DNA of 56,644 nucleotides from Shinella kummerowiae (GCF_009827055.1 NZ_WUMK01000018.1:1-56644); one strand, 5' to 3'; positions 1 through 8,314 are shown, counted from the stretch's first letter. A program made the numbers and translations. The notes: generated by a model from the letters alone, not told the origin.

Positions 1-306
1 AGCGCAGAGGATCAGGGTCAAGGCGGACAGCACCGAGCCAATCGCCATGACGGTCGCTGCGCCGACGCCATCCATCTGCCGGCCGATATAGGGTGCCGAG
101 AGACCGCCGACGAACAGTGACGCGGAGAAGATGGCAAACACCTGCGCGACGCTGATGCCGAGATCCGTCGCCATGCCGGGCGCCAGAATACTGAAGCTGT
201 AATATAGTGTGCCGTAGCCGATGATCTGGGTCAGGCCGAGCGCGGCGACAACGCCAACGGGAACGCCTGGATTACGCAACGATGTCGCCCTCGCTCCGGG
301 CAGCAT
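1..306 (-). CDS. MFS transporter, N-terminal part, runs off the window
   Basis: This is the first ~100 residues of a major facilitator superfamily permease. They read as two hydrophobic segments (GVVAALGLTQIIGYGTLYY and a later AQVFAIFSASLFVGGL stretch) around the cytoplasmic-loop motif GRQMDGVG, the usual MFS loop 2-3 signature. The rest of the gene lies left of base 1. An ATG at 306 gives a 35-bp overlap with the upstream ArsR gene; a TTG at 279 would give an 8-bp overlap and fits the start of the conserved sequence better. Either way it is translationally coupled to the ArsR-type regulator. From that context it may export arsenite or another metalloid, or an organic toxicant, but the substrate cannot be read from this fragment. 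Confidence 0.8.
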   Translation of the reverse strand, partial: MLPGARATSLRNPGVPVGVVAALGLTQIIGYGTLYYSFSILAPGMATDLGISVAQVFAIFSASLFVGGLSAPYIGRQMDGVGAATVMAIGSVLSALTLILCA

Positions 307-640
307 CCGTCTTGCAGCAGCCAGTGGGGCGCTCAACGCCTTCACGAATGATCGGATGCCCTGCGCAGCAGTCGTCCATCAGGAATTTCACGAGATCGGC
401 CAAGGTATCGTAGCTGGCGCTATAGACGATCGAACGGGATTCCCGTCGCTGCGTGATCAGGCCCGATCGCTCCAGTTCCTTCAGATGGAAAGACACATTC
501 GACGGCGAGACGCCCATGCGCTCGGCGATCAGGCCGGCGGCAAGTCCTTCCGGTCCGGCGACAACCAGTGTGCGGACGATGGCGAGGCGCGTTTCCTGCG
601 ACAGGGCCGCGAATGACGTAAGGGCTTGACGCTCGTCCAT
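272..640 (-). CDS. ArsR/SmtB family metalloregulator
   Basis: A 122-residue winged-helix repressor. The helix-turn-helix lies at about residues 35-62 (AERMGVSPSNVSFHLKELER), typical of ArsR proteins. The C-terminal tail carries two vicinal cysteine pairs, Cys91-Cys92 in DDCCAGHP and Cys108-Cys109, which are plausible thiol ligands for arsenite or antimonite. The family represses its own operon and releases DNA when metal binds. It overlaps the MFS gene downstream and faces the DUF6428 gene, so one operator between them could control both directions. Metalloid sensing is inferred from the cysteines and from how often such regulators sit in rhizobial arsenic loci; no arsC or ACR3 gene is visible here. 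Confidence 0.9.
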   Translation of the reverse strand: MDERQALTSFAALSQETRLAIVRTLVVAGPEGLAAGLIAERMGVSPSNVSFHLKELERSGLITQRRESRSIVYSASYDTLADLVKFLMDDCCAGHPIIREGVERPTGCCKTDAARSEGDIVA

Positions 641-642
641 AT

Positions 643-666
643 TTCAATAATCCTTGAATCATTGAA
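643..666. promoter_or_regulatory. Palindromic operator candidate between arsR-type and DUF6428 genes
   Basis: The 43-bp gap between two divergent starts holds an inverted repeat, TTCAAT at 643-648 and ATTGAA at 661-666, with a further TTGAAT inside the spacer. AT-rich dyads of this kind are normal ArsR-family operators. An AGGAG ribosome site at 671-675 precedes the plus-strand ATG at 684. No footprint evidence exists here; the call rests on symmetry and position. Confidence 0.5.
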
Positions 667-683
667 CAATAGGAGTAGCGCAC

Positions 684-1202
684 ATGACCGCAATCGACAA
701 GGCCGTTTCCTCCGATGTCACGCTTGGCCAGCTTCTCGATGGGCTGGCGACCGCGCCGGAAGCGCCGCTGGTGTTTCTGTACGAAGGGCAGCCAGTGAAG
801 GCAGGCTACCATGTCACCGAGGTCAAGGCGGGCGCGTTCTCGGCACTCGACTGTGGCGCCAACCCGGAAGCTTGGTCGGAGATGTTCATCCAGCTCTGGG
901 ATATCGATGAGGACGGCCGGAGCCATATGCCAGCGGGCAAGTTCTCCGCGATCATCCGCAAGGTTTCCGATCACGTTCGGCTCGATCCAGCGGCCAAGCT
1001 GACCTTTGAAGTTAGTGACGGAAATCGACCGATGGCCCTCTACTGCGCATCGTCGACGCGCATGGTCGAGGACAAAATCGAGGTGACGCTGGCCGCACGA
1101 CCGGCAAGCTGCAAACCCCGTGATCGGTGGCTGACGGAGAACTCCGCAGCAACAAATTCCTTCTGCGGTCCGGCAACAACCAGTTCCAAGTGTTGCGCCT
1201 GA
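684..1202 (+). CDS. DUF6428 family protein
   Basis: A 172-residue soluble protein that I recognise as the DUF6428 type often found beside ArsR regulators in rhizobia. No catalytic motif can be named. It has no signal peptide or membrane segment. The C-terminal tail is rich in cysteine and ends Lys-Cys-Cys-Ala, which recalls the paired cysteines of the divergent ArsR-type protein and could bind a soft metal or metalloid. The ATG at 684 has a good AGGAG site 8 bases upstream. It is probably controlled from the shared operator at 643-666. Its role is unknown; involvement in metalloid response is an inference from gene order only. Confidence 0.75.
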   Translation: MTAIDKAVSSDVTLGQLLDGLATAPEAPLVFLYEGQPVKAGYHVTEVKAGAFSALDCGANPEAWSEMFIQLWDIDEDGRSHMPAGKFSAIIRKVSDHVRLDPAAKLTFEVSDGNRPMALYCASSTRMVEDKIEVTLAARPASCKPRDRWLTENSAATNSFCGPATTSSKCCA

Positions 1203-1311
1203 AGAGCAGAAAAGCTCTTGAAGTGATACGAACCGAAAATCCACCAGTTCGGAAAAAACCTCGATATCTCTGATCAATAGCAGAGTACGCTCATCCAATT
1301 AGCGTTGGCTA

Positions 1312-2550
1312 CTAAAGCACCGATAAACTGTTGCCGAGACCACGCTTGTGCTTGCCCAGCATTAACGTATCGCTGTCAGGGGCGATAAGTGCTGAAATCG
1401 GCAATGTGGCCGCTCCAACGGGAGAGGCCGTCGCACCGAACTGCCCGCTTATGATCTCGGGCGGAACGATGCCTACGGCACCAGCGCGTGTGAATTCGCG
1501 CTGAACCCTGCTCAGCAGATCGAGATGTATGGTTCTAGGCAAAATACTGTCGAGAATGATCGCTTCGAGGTCGATTATCGAAGTGATGGCGATGATCGCC
1601 TCAGCCAGCGCGCCGGCGCAATCGTCCATCCACTCGACGAGCGGTTCACGGGCCAAGCTTGCCAAGGGCTCCAGCTCGCGCACCCGGTTAATCTCAACGC
1701 CGTGAGCGCGCAGATGGTTGACCAGGACATAGATGGATGCTCGGTGCAAGAGGCTGCGAAAGCGAGTGTGCTGTCCGGCCACGGAATTTAGGTTTGAAGC
1801 TGAAACCGGCAAGGGGCCCAAAGCTGCACTATTGCCGTGCGCTCCAGTGTGAAGTTGACCGTTCTGAACGAGACCCCCGCCAACGAAAGTATCGATCGAA
1901 ATATGCATGAAATCCTTGAAGCCGGAACCGACGCCGAGATTGAGTTCGGCCAAGGCCGCAGCCGAGGCATCATTTTCGACGAATACAGGGAGCTTTTTAT
2001 CGACTTCAAAAAAAGCTGCTAGATCCACGCGAGTCCACCGAGTATCCAAATCTCCAGGAAAGCCAAGCTCCTCGCTCCAGCCGCCAAGAAAATACGGCGC
2101 CCCGATACCCAGCCCAGCGATTTCCGTTTCCATGGACCGATCTGCCTGATGCATCAACGTTGCGAGCGCAGCATTTCCAACCTTCAAGACAACAGTTGGA
2201 TCGGGAAAGTCGTATTCATGCTCCTCCCAACCCTGAACCTCGCCTTCCAGATCAATCATGACCGCCTGCAGCGCCCGGCGGCCAATCTTGATGCCGATAC
2301 TGTTGAGACGCTTGGGATTAAGCCTGTACAGGATCGAGGGCGTGCCACGCTGCCCAAATCTTTTGCCAACCTGCTTTACAAATCCGGCGGCCTCCAGCCT
2401 ATCGACGATTGCGGCAACGGCGGCCGGCGTCAAACTCGCGGCGCGCGCCAGCTCAGATTTCGAGGCCTCGCGCAGACGGCGAATGGCATCGAGAACGAAC
2501 CGCTCATTATAGTGTCTGAGCTTGACGGAATTGCTTCCTTTTCCCGACAA
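1312..2550 (-). CDS. ROK family transcriptional regulator
   Basis: A NagC/XylR-type regulator: an N-terminal winged helix (LDAIRRLREASKSELARA onward, about residues 17-65) followed by an actin-like ROK domain (GLGIGAPYF, ENDASAAALAELNLG, and FVGGGL near the phosphate-binding loop). The start chosen is TTG at 2550, because GGGAG lies 7 bases upstream and this gives the usual ROK N-terminus; an ATG at 2622 and a TTG at 2631 lack ribosome sites. The cysteine-rich zinc motif of sugar-kinase-type ROK proteins is absent. It faces the sugar ABC operon starting at 2786, so it probably represses that operon until a transported sugar or its derivative binds. Confidence 0.88.
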   Translation of the reverse strand: MSGKGSNSVKLRHYNERFVLDAIRRLREASKSELARAASLTPAAVAAIVDRLEAAGFVKQVGKRFGQRGTPSILYRLNPKRLNSIGIKIGRRALQAVMIDLEGEVQGWEEHEYDFPDPTVVLKVGNAALATLMHQADRSMETEIAGLGIGAPYFLGGWSEELGFPGDLDTRWTRVDLAAFFEVDKKLPVFVENDASAAALAELNLGVGSGFKDFMHISIDTFVGGGLVQNGQLHTGAHGNSAALGPLPVSASNLNSVAGQHTRFRSLLHRASIYVLVNHLRAHGVEINRVRELEPLASLAREPLVEWMDDCAGALAEAIIAITSIIDLEAIILDSILPRTIHLDLLSRVQREFTRAGAVGIVPPEIISGQFGATASPVGAATLPISALIAPDSDTLMLGKHKRGLGNSLSVL

Positions 2551-2685
2551 GTTGGCACTCCCTGCATGCTCACGCCCGTTGCGCACTCGGCACGCGGCAC
2601 GACTATCGGCGTAAAGCGCCATACGGGTCAAGGCTTGCTTGTTCCTCGGTCAGAACGCAGCACAGAGAATGTTGGCAGCTGTGGC

Positions 2686-2714
2686 TTGACAATCTTTATT
2701 ATATCAACTTAAAA
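2686..2714 (+). promoter_or_regulatory. Promoter and probable ROK operator region for the sugar ABC operon
   Basis: TTGACA at 2686-2691 is followed after 17 bases by TTAAAA at 2709-2714, a plausible sigma-70 promoter. The spacer and following bases (TTTATTATATCAACTTAAAA) are strongly AT-rich within a GC-rich region, as ROK operators usually are. The ABC gene has an AAGGGAGG ribosome site just before the ATG at 2786. The exact operator half-sites cannot be fixed from one copy. Confidence 0.45.
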
Positions 2715-2785
2715 AAATATTGCCTAGCAAGAGGAGATCGACGTACACGCGTTGAGCTGGGCAGCCATTTTTAAAGGGAGGGTTC

Positions 2786-5320
2786 ATGCAAAATGCGCCT
2801 ATAAACCTGTCTCAGGCATCAACCGATGCGGTTGTGAGACTTGATGGCATTTCGAAAATATTTGGCGGTACAGTTGCTGTGGAGGGCGTGAGTTTCAGCT
2901 TGCGCGCCGGCGAGGTCCTCGCCCTGCTTGGGGAAAACGGCGCGGGAAAAAGCACCTGCGTTAAATTGCTGGCCGGTGTCTATTCCCCGACCATCGGCAC
3001 AATCGAAGTCGATGGCAAAGCGCAGGTGTTTAATTCACCCGCAGATGCGCAAAAGCTCGGTATCGCGGTCATGCACCAGCATCCGGGCCTGTTTCCCGAC
3101 CTCTCGGTCGCAGAGAACATCTTTATTGGACATATGCCCAGGGGCCGCGGCGGGATCATCGATCTGTCGACTATGGTGTCGGAAGCCCGGAAGGTCCTCG
3201 CGATGGTGGGGCTGCGTGTCACAGCGGAGACCAGGCTCGGCGAGCTCAGCACTTCCGAGCAGCAACTCGTCGAAATCGCTCGTGCGCTTTCACTCAAAGC
3301 GCGTGTCCTGATCATGGACGAACCAACAGCAGCCCTTTCACAGCGCGAAGTAGAACAACTCTTCGAAGTGGTCGACGACCTGCGGACCCGTGGCGTTGCC
3401 ATGATGTTCGTCGGCCACCGCATGGACGAGATCTATCGCGTTTCCGATCGCATTGCTGTTCTGCGAGACGGAAAAATGGTCGGCGTCGAACACATCTCGG
3501 ACGTGAGCCGTGAGCGCGCTATCAAGATGATGGTCGGGCGAGAAATGAAGGCAATCTACCCCGACCGGCCTTCCAAATTCGGCGACGTGGTGCTGGATGT
3601 GCATGGACTGACCCGCGCCGGCGCTTTTCGCGACATCAGCTTCCAGGTTCGCGCCGGCGAAATTGTGGGGTTCGGAGGTCTGGTCGGCAGCGGAAGAACC
3701 GAGATCGCTCGCGTCCTTTTTGGCATCGACCACGCGAGTGAGGGCACGATAGAATTTTCCGGGCAGAGCGTGACCTTTGCGGCACCGAAAGAGGCAATCG
3801 CAGCAGGCATCGCCTACGTTTCAGAAGACAGGCTCGGCCAGAGCCTTGTTATGGACTTCTCTATTCTCGACAATGCCAGCCTTGCGGTGCTCGATCAGGC
3901 TTCCCCGCGTGGCTTCTACAGCCGCAGATCGGCCATCGAGCTGGTTGGCGATGAATTGAAACGGCTTTCCCTGCGCTTTCGGAGCTTCGATCAGCCTGTA
4001 AAGGAGTTGTCCGGAGGCAACCAGCAGAAGGTCGTGCTGTCCAAATGGCTCGCGACGAAGCCGAAGCTTCTCATCCTCGATGAGCCGACCCAGGGCATCG
4101 ACGTCAACAGCAAGGCGGAAGTACAGGCGATGATCGCTAGCCTCGCTTCAGACGGCATTGCTATTATTCTCATATCCTCGGAAATGCCGGAACTGCTCGG
4201 CATGTGCAACCGAATCATCGTGCTACGCGAAGGCCAGCAGACAGCGGAGTTTGTGGGTGGAGAAGCCACGCAGGAATCCGTACTGTTGGCAGCGACCGCG
4301 GACGAAACGGGCACCGTAACCCAAAACCAGGTCACTGCCCGGAAACACGCTAACCACTGGCTCGATATTTTCAAGCGCCGTGAAATGGGCCTCGTCGCCG
4401 CCATTGCCGCGATCGTTATCCCGGTGGCAATGATCAATCCCCGCATCTTCAGCACAGCGAACCTGACCGCAGTATCGATGGATGTCAGCCTGCTCATGCT
4501 GGCTGCGCTTGGACAAATGCTGATTCTGCTGACGCGGAGCATCGATTTGTCGATCGCCTCCACGATCGGCCTCGCAGCCTATGCATCCGCAAGCACGATA
4601 GCAGCCTACCCGGAAATCGGCGTTGTTGGTGGCGTCCTCACAGGAAGCGCCGTTGGCATCATAGCGGGATTGTTCAACGGCGCTATCATCACCTTCGGAC
4701 GGATTCCCGCAATCGTCGCGACACTCGCCACGTTATCGCTTTACCGAGGTTTCAACAGCCTGTGGGCAGCAGGCGACCAGATCAGTGCCGATGAAGTGCC
4801 CGCCGCGTGGCTCGCAATGACCGGCTACAAGCTATTCGGCGTTCCGCTCGTTGTCATCATCGTCCTTGTTATCATGCTCGTGGCCTCATTTCTTCTGAAC
4901 CGCACGACGATTGGCCGTGAGCTGTTCGCCACGGGATCAAACCCGGATGGAGCCGCACTGATCGGTATCCCAGTCAAGAGAAGGATCTTCCTTGCTTTTG
5001 GCTTATGCGGTCTGCTTGCCGGCATCTGCGGAGTCCTTTGGGCATCCCGCTACGCGACGGTGGATGCGCGTGTCGCAACTGGTTTCGAACTCACGGTGAT
5101 CGCGTCGGCAGTGGTCGGTGGGGTCGCAATACGAGGAGGAGCCGGTTCCCTGTTCGGGATCGCCCTTGGCGCCATAACCCTGCTCGTCATTCGCAACGGC
5201 CTCACGCTGGTGCGTGTCGATCCTCTTTGGTTACAGGGCATCTACGGTCTGGTCATTCTGGTTGCCATCAGCATCGACGCTGCGATCGTCAAGCGGTCGC
5301 GACGCGCCGGGGCGCATTGA
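2786..5320 (+). CDS. Sugar ABC transporter, fused ATPase and permease (CUT2 type)
   Basis: An 844-residue fusion. Residues ~15-505 form an RbsA/MglA-type double ATPase: Walker A GENGAGKST at 49-57, the first signature degenerate (LSTSEQQ, Ser for Gly), then a second half with the degenerate P-loop GGLVGSGRTE and an intact LSGGNQQKVVLSKWL signature. Residues ~530-835 form an RbsC-type permease with about eight to ten membrane segments and the family motif GNPDGAALIGIPV (written GSNPDG here). These are normally two genes of ~500 and ~330 residues. The stop is followed after 12 bases by a second permease and then by a binding protein, a complete importer of the rhamnose (RhaSTPQ), ribose or autoinducer-2 (Lsr) kind. 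The cargo is unknown; no kinase or isomerase gene is nearby. Confidence 0.93.
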   Translation: MQNAPINLSQASTDAVVRLDGISKIFGGTVAVEGVSFSLRAGEVLALLGENGAGKSTCVKLLAGVYSPTIGTIEVDGKAQVFNSPADAQKLGIAVMHQHPGLFPDLSVAENIFIGHMPRGRGGIIDLSTMVSEARKVLAMVGLRVTAETRLGELSTSEQQLVEIARALSLKARVLIMDEPTAALSQREVEQLFEVVDDLRTRGVAMMFVGHRMDEIYRVSDRIAVLRDGKMVGVEHISDVSRERAIKMMVGREMKAIYPDRPSKFGDVVLDVHGLTRAGAFRDISFQVRAGEIVGFGGLVGSGRTEIARVLFGIDHASEGTIEFSGQSVTFAAPKEAIAAGIAYVSEDRLGQSLVMDFSILDNASLAVLDQASPRGFYSRRSAIELVGDELKRLSLRFRSFDQPVKELSGGNQQKVVLSKWLATKPKLLILDEPTQGIDVNSKAEVQAMIASLASDGIAIILISSEMPELLGMCNRIIVLREGQQTAEFVGGEATQESVLLAATADETGTVTQNQVTARKHANHWLDIFKRREMGLVAAIAAIVIPVAMINPRIFSTANLTAVSMDVSLLMLAALGQMLILLTRSIDLSIASTIGLAAYASASTIAAYPEIGVVGGVLTGSAVGIIAGLFNGAIITFGRIPAIVATLATLSLYRGFNSLWAAGDQISADEVPAAWLAMTGYKLFGVPLVVIIVLVIMLVASFLLNRTTIGRELFATGSNPDGAALIGIPVKRRIFLAFGLCGLLAGICGVLWASRYATVDARVATGFELTVIASAVVGGVAIRGGAGSLFGIALGAITLLVIRNGLTLVRVDPLWLQGIYGLVILVAISIDAAIVKRSRRAGAH

Positions 5321-5332
5321 GGAGGCGAGAAA

Positions 5333-6340
5333 ATGGGAAAACTGTTCGCATTCATCGACCCGTTGGACGCGCTTCTCGCCACCGTCTGCATTCTGGTCGT
5401 CGTCTTTGGCGCACTCTTCGTGCCGAACTTTCTCTCGGAATTCAATATCTCGCAAATGATGGCAAGCGCGGCCGAGAAGGCGCTGATCATGTTGCCGATG
5501 ACACTGTTGATCATAACTCGCGAAATCGATATTTCTGTCGCATCAATCCTTGGCCTGACCAGTGTTCTCTTCGGCCTCATGATCCAGGCCGAGCTCCCGC
5601 TGGTGCTCGCCCTGCTGCTTACCGTCGCCTGCGGCGCGGCGCTCGGGCTGCTTAATGGATATCTGGTCGCCTATATCGGCCTTCCATCCCTGGTGGTGAC
5701 GCTCGGCACCATGGCGATGTTTCGCGGCGTTGGCTACATCCTGCTTGGCACAGGATCTATCAACGTCCTTCCGGATGCCCTTGTCGACTTCGGCATCAAC
5801 AATGTTCCCGGCACGCCCATTCCCTGGGTGCTGACACCGTTTCTCGTGCTCGCGCCCATCATGGCAATCGTTCTGCAGCGCATGGCCACAGGGCGTCGCA
5901 TCTATGCAGTCGGCGGAAATCCCGATGTCGCCATCTATTCGGGTATCCCTTCACGGCGCTTGATCACAGCTTTGTTTATCGTAACAGGTGCCATCTGCGC
6001 CATCGCGGCGATCGTCTACACAGCCCGTCTGTCGAATGCACGAGCAAACAACGGACTGGGAATGGAGCTCGACGTCATCACGATCGTGCTTCTCGGCGGG
6101 GTCAGTGTCTTCGGCGGAAAGGGAAAGCTCACCGGCGTTCTGCTGGCACTGATCCTAATTGCCGCGATCCGCAACATTCTTGCGCTCAACCAGATCGGCG
6201 GCGACATCCAGGGCATGGTGATCGGCATTCTTCTGATCGGTTCACTGCTGCTCGGTAATTTCTCGACCGCCGTCATGTCGGTCATCGCGCCGCCGGCGCG
6301 ACGGGAAAACAAGGTTGGCGCTGAAATATCATCACATTGA
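5333..6340 (+). CDS. Sugar ABC transporter permease (RbsC/RhaQ type)
   Basis: A 335-residue inner-membrane permease of the BPD_transp_2 family, with the usual eight to ten hydrophobic segments, the REIDISVASILGL motif after the second segments, and the cytoplasmic GGNPDVAIYSGI motif. The ATG follows a GAGGAGGCG ribosome site only 12 bases after the preceding stop, so the gene belongs to the same operon. Together with the permease half of the upstream fusion it would form a heterodimeric channel, as in LsrC/LsrD and RhaP/RhaQ systems, which is one reason to compare this system with those rather than with ribose transporters, which use a homodimer. Confidence 0.93.
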   Translation: MGKLFAFIDPLDALLATVCILVVVFGALFVPNFLSEFNISQMMASAAEKALIMLPMTLLIITREIDISVASILGLTSVLFGLMIQAELPLVLALLLTVACGAALGLLNGYLVAYIGLPSLVVTLGTMAMFRGVGYILLGTGSINVLPDALVDFGINNVPGTPIPWVLTPFLVLAPIMAIVLQRMATGRRIYAVGGNPDVAIYSGIPSRRLITALFIVTGAICAIAAIVYTARLSNARANNGLGMELDVITIVLLGGVSVFGGKGKLTGVLLALILIAAIRNILALNQIGGDIQGMVIGILLIGSLLLGNFSTAVMSVIAPPARRENKVGAEISSH

Positions 6341-6379
6341 TAGCGCCCCGACAAAGCTCACAAACCAAGGAGGACTGAC

Positions 6380-7381
6380 ATGAATGCAATCAAGCTTGCA
6401 CTGCTCGCAACCGCTTTGCTCATACCCCAGGGCGTGACGGCTCTGGCGCAGGAATGCTCCAGCGAACCCGTTACGGTCGGCTTTTTGCCGAAACTGGATA
6501 CGGACCCCTACTTCCAGGTCGCGAAGACCGGCGCAGAGGAGGCGCAGAAGGAAATCGGGGGCAACCTGATCCAGGTTGCCCCCTCACAGGGCACGGCGGA
6601 AGCGCAGGTTGAGTTCATAAACAGCCTCGTCTCCCAACAGGTCGGGGTGATTGCGATCTCCGCTAACGACGCCAACGCCGTCGCCCCTGCCCTCAAACGC
6701 GCTGCAGCCAATGGCGCTCGTGTCATCTCTTACGATTCCGACGTCCAGACGAGCGCCCGATCGATCTTTGTGAACCAGGCCAAGGGTGACAGTCTTGCGG
6801 AAATGATGCTCGAAAGCGCCTACAATCTCATAGACGGCGAAGGGGAGTTTGCGATTCTCTCTTCTACACCGACCGCGACGAACCAGAATGCCTGGATCGA
6901 CCTGATGAAGTCGAAGATTGCAAATGACCCGAAATTCGCCAAGCTGAAACTTGTACAGGTCGCCTATGGCGAAGAAAGCGAGCAGATCAACCAACAGCAG
7001 GCGCTTGCATTGGTTCAGGCCTTCCCGAACCTCAAGGCAATCATCGTTCCCGCCGGTATCGGCCTTCCGGCCGCAGCACGGGCGCTCGATGAAGCTGGCC
7101 TCATTGGCAAGGTGAAGTTGACAGGGCTGGCACCTGCAACCCTAATCTCGAAATACATCAAGGACGGCTCAGCGCAGGATATCTGGTGGAATGTTGCTGA
7201 CCTCGGGTATCTGACTTACCACACGGCCCAGGCCCTCGCACAGTGCAAGATCACCGGCAAGGAAGGCGAAACCTTTGCCGCCGGACGCCTTGGCGAATAT
7301 ACGATCGGCGCCGACGGCGAACTTGTTCTCGGACCAGCGAAGATCGTAACGCCTGAGAACCTGGCCGAGTTCAAGTTCTGA
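6380..7381 (+). CDS. Periplasmic sugar-binding protein (RhaS/LsrB-like)
   Basis: A 333-residue type I periplasmic binding protein. A signal peptide covers about residues 1-24 (hydrophobic LALLATALLIPQG, cleavage near ALA-QE). The mature protein opens VTVGFLPKLDTDPYFQ and contains the family's QVEFINSLVSQQV and ISANDANAVAPALKRA segments, as in RhaS and LsrB proteins. It captures the sugar and delivers it to the two preceding membrane proteins. The gene lies 40 bases after the permease with an AAGGAGG ribosome site. Binding proteins are usually the most highly expressed member, and a stable hairpin about 90 bases downstream may protect the message or end it. Confidence 0.92.
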   Translation: MNAIKLALLATALLIPQGVTALAQECSSEPVTVGFLPKLDTDPYFQVAKTGAEEAQKEIGGNLIQVAPSQGTAEAQVEFINSLVSQQVGVIAISANDANAVAPALKRAAANGARVISYDSDVQTSARSIFVNQAKGDSLAEMMLESAYNLIDGEGEFAILSSTPTATNQNAWIDLMKSKIANDPKFAKLKLVQVAYGEESEQINQQQALALVQAFPNLKAIIVPAGIGLPAAARALDEAGLIGKVKLTGLAPATLISKYIKDGSAQDIWWNVADLGYLTYHTAQALAQCKITGKEGETFAAGRLGEYTIGADGELVLGPAKIVTPENLAEFKF

Positions 7382-7819
7382 GCGCGAGAACGCTTACGCG
7401 TCAGCATTTCATACGTCGTTCTGCTTCAATTTGCTAAAGAGGCGAATGTGGCACCTCCCGAACAATTCGCCTCCTGGGCGGCCGCAAGGCCGCCCAGCCA
7501 GTTTGACATGGTCGAAACAGCCAAACAGGTGGTCGGTCGATACGTCTTCGCCGCATCCCGGATTGCAAATAATCGCAACAAAGACAGCGTCATCAATTTC
7601 AGATTACCCATTTACCCGATCACAATTTTTCGCCTGCAGAGTAGAACTAGCGTAATTTGCAGTTCATCCCTTATGCTATCGGGCGGGAGCCGAAATCATT
7701 TCATGGTTAGGCGAAAAGCGATTGATACAAGGAATACTCCAGAGCACGGGAACATCATACATCACGACGCGCCGGAGAGAGCAGGGTTTCGCACAACCAG
7801 ACAACCTCATCCTTTGTTC
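7382..7819. other. Non-coding interval after the sugar operon
   Basis: No convincing gene is present in these 438 bases. The first part holds the perfect hairpin listed at 7474-7497. The stretch from ~7560 to 7740 is more AT-rich than its surroundings and should contain the promoter of the broken PAS-domain gene that starts at 7820. The long open frame that crosses this interval on the plus strand is not supported by any family similarity before residue Met at 7820. Confidence 0.5.
7474..7497. terminator. Perfect 10-bp hairpin with GCAA loop downstream of the sugar operon
   Basis: CTGGGCGGCC at 7474-7483, loop GCAA (GNRA type), and GGCCGCCCAG at 7488-7497 pair without mismatch. It lies 93 bases after the binding-protein stop. 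No run of T follows (CCAGTTTGAC), so it is either a weak intrinsic terminator or a 3' message-stabilising structure for the ABC operon. Confidence 0.5.
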
Positions 7820-7950
7820 ATGAAGTACGAAGAATCGTTTCTCATAAGACAACTGATCGATAATGCTCCTGATTATCTGTTTATCAAAGACACCGAAAGC
7901 AGGTTCGTCATTGTGAACGACGCTATCGCAACGGATCTTGGCCTCAAGAA
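7820..7950 (+). pseudogene. PAS-domain protein, N-terminal fragment cut by an IS remnant
   Basis: From the ATG at 7820 the plus strand encodes about 43 residues that look like the start of a PAS sensor domain (LIDNAPDYLFIKDTESRF, then VIVNDAIATDLGL). Proteins starting this way in rhizobia are usually GGDEF/EAL or histidine-kinase signalling proteins. At about 7945-7955 the sequence switches to the 3' part of an IS3-family transposase in the opposite direction, and no PAS, GGDEF or kinase sequence continues on the other side before 8848. Only the first tens of residues survive, so the gene is dead. The open frame continues to 8370 by chance through antisense transposase sequence. Confidence 0.6.
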
Positions 7951-8314
7951 GATTGAAGAAGCCCTCCGCCACCGCATTGTCATGGCAGTTGCCGCGTCGG
8001 CTCATCGAGTGAACCAGATTGCGGTGCTTGAGGAACGAGGCCCAGTCCATGCTGGTGAACTGCGTACCCTGATCCGAATGAACCAGCACTTTGTCCTTCG
8101 GCTTTCGATTCCCCACCGCCATGAGCAGAGCCTTCGATACGACGTCCGTGGTCTGGCGGCTCTGCATCGCCCGGCCGAAGACCCGGCGAGAATAGAGGTC
8201 GATGACGACCGCAAGGTAAGCGAAGCCCTCGCAGGTTCGGATGTAGGTGATACATGTCCGGCCGTCAGCGATGTGCGCGCCCTCGCTTACGGGTTCACGG
8301 CGGGGGCGTGCCAT
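7945..8314 (-). mobile_element. IS3-family transposase (orfB) remnant
   Basis: The minus strand encodes the integrase core of an IS3-family orfB. ITYIRTCEGFAYLAVV is followed by the first catalytic Asp in VIDLYSRR, the second Asp in HSDQGTQFTS, and the catalytic Glu in CHDNAVAEGFF. So the DDE triad is visible, yet the protein stops being transposase-like right after GFFNLL at about 7950, where it should continue for ~60 residues. At the other end the sequence before TYIRT does not follow the usual N-terminal half. No orfA, no terminal inverted repeats and no target duplication were found. This is a degraded internal fragment, not a mobile unit. A GTG or ATG near 8314 is the apparent start of the surviving frame but has no meaning. 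Confidence 0.8.
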
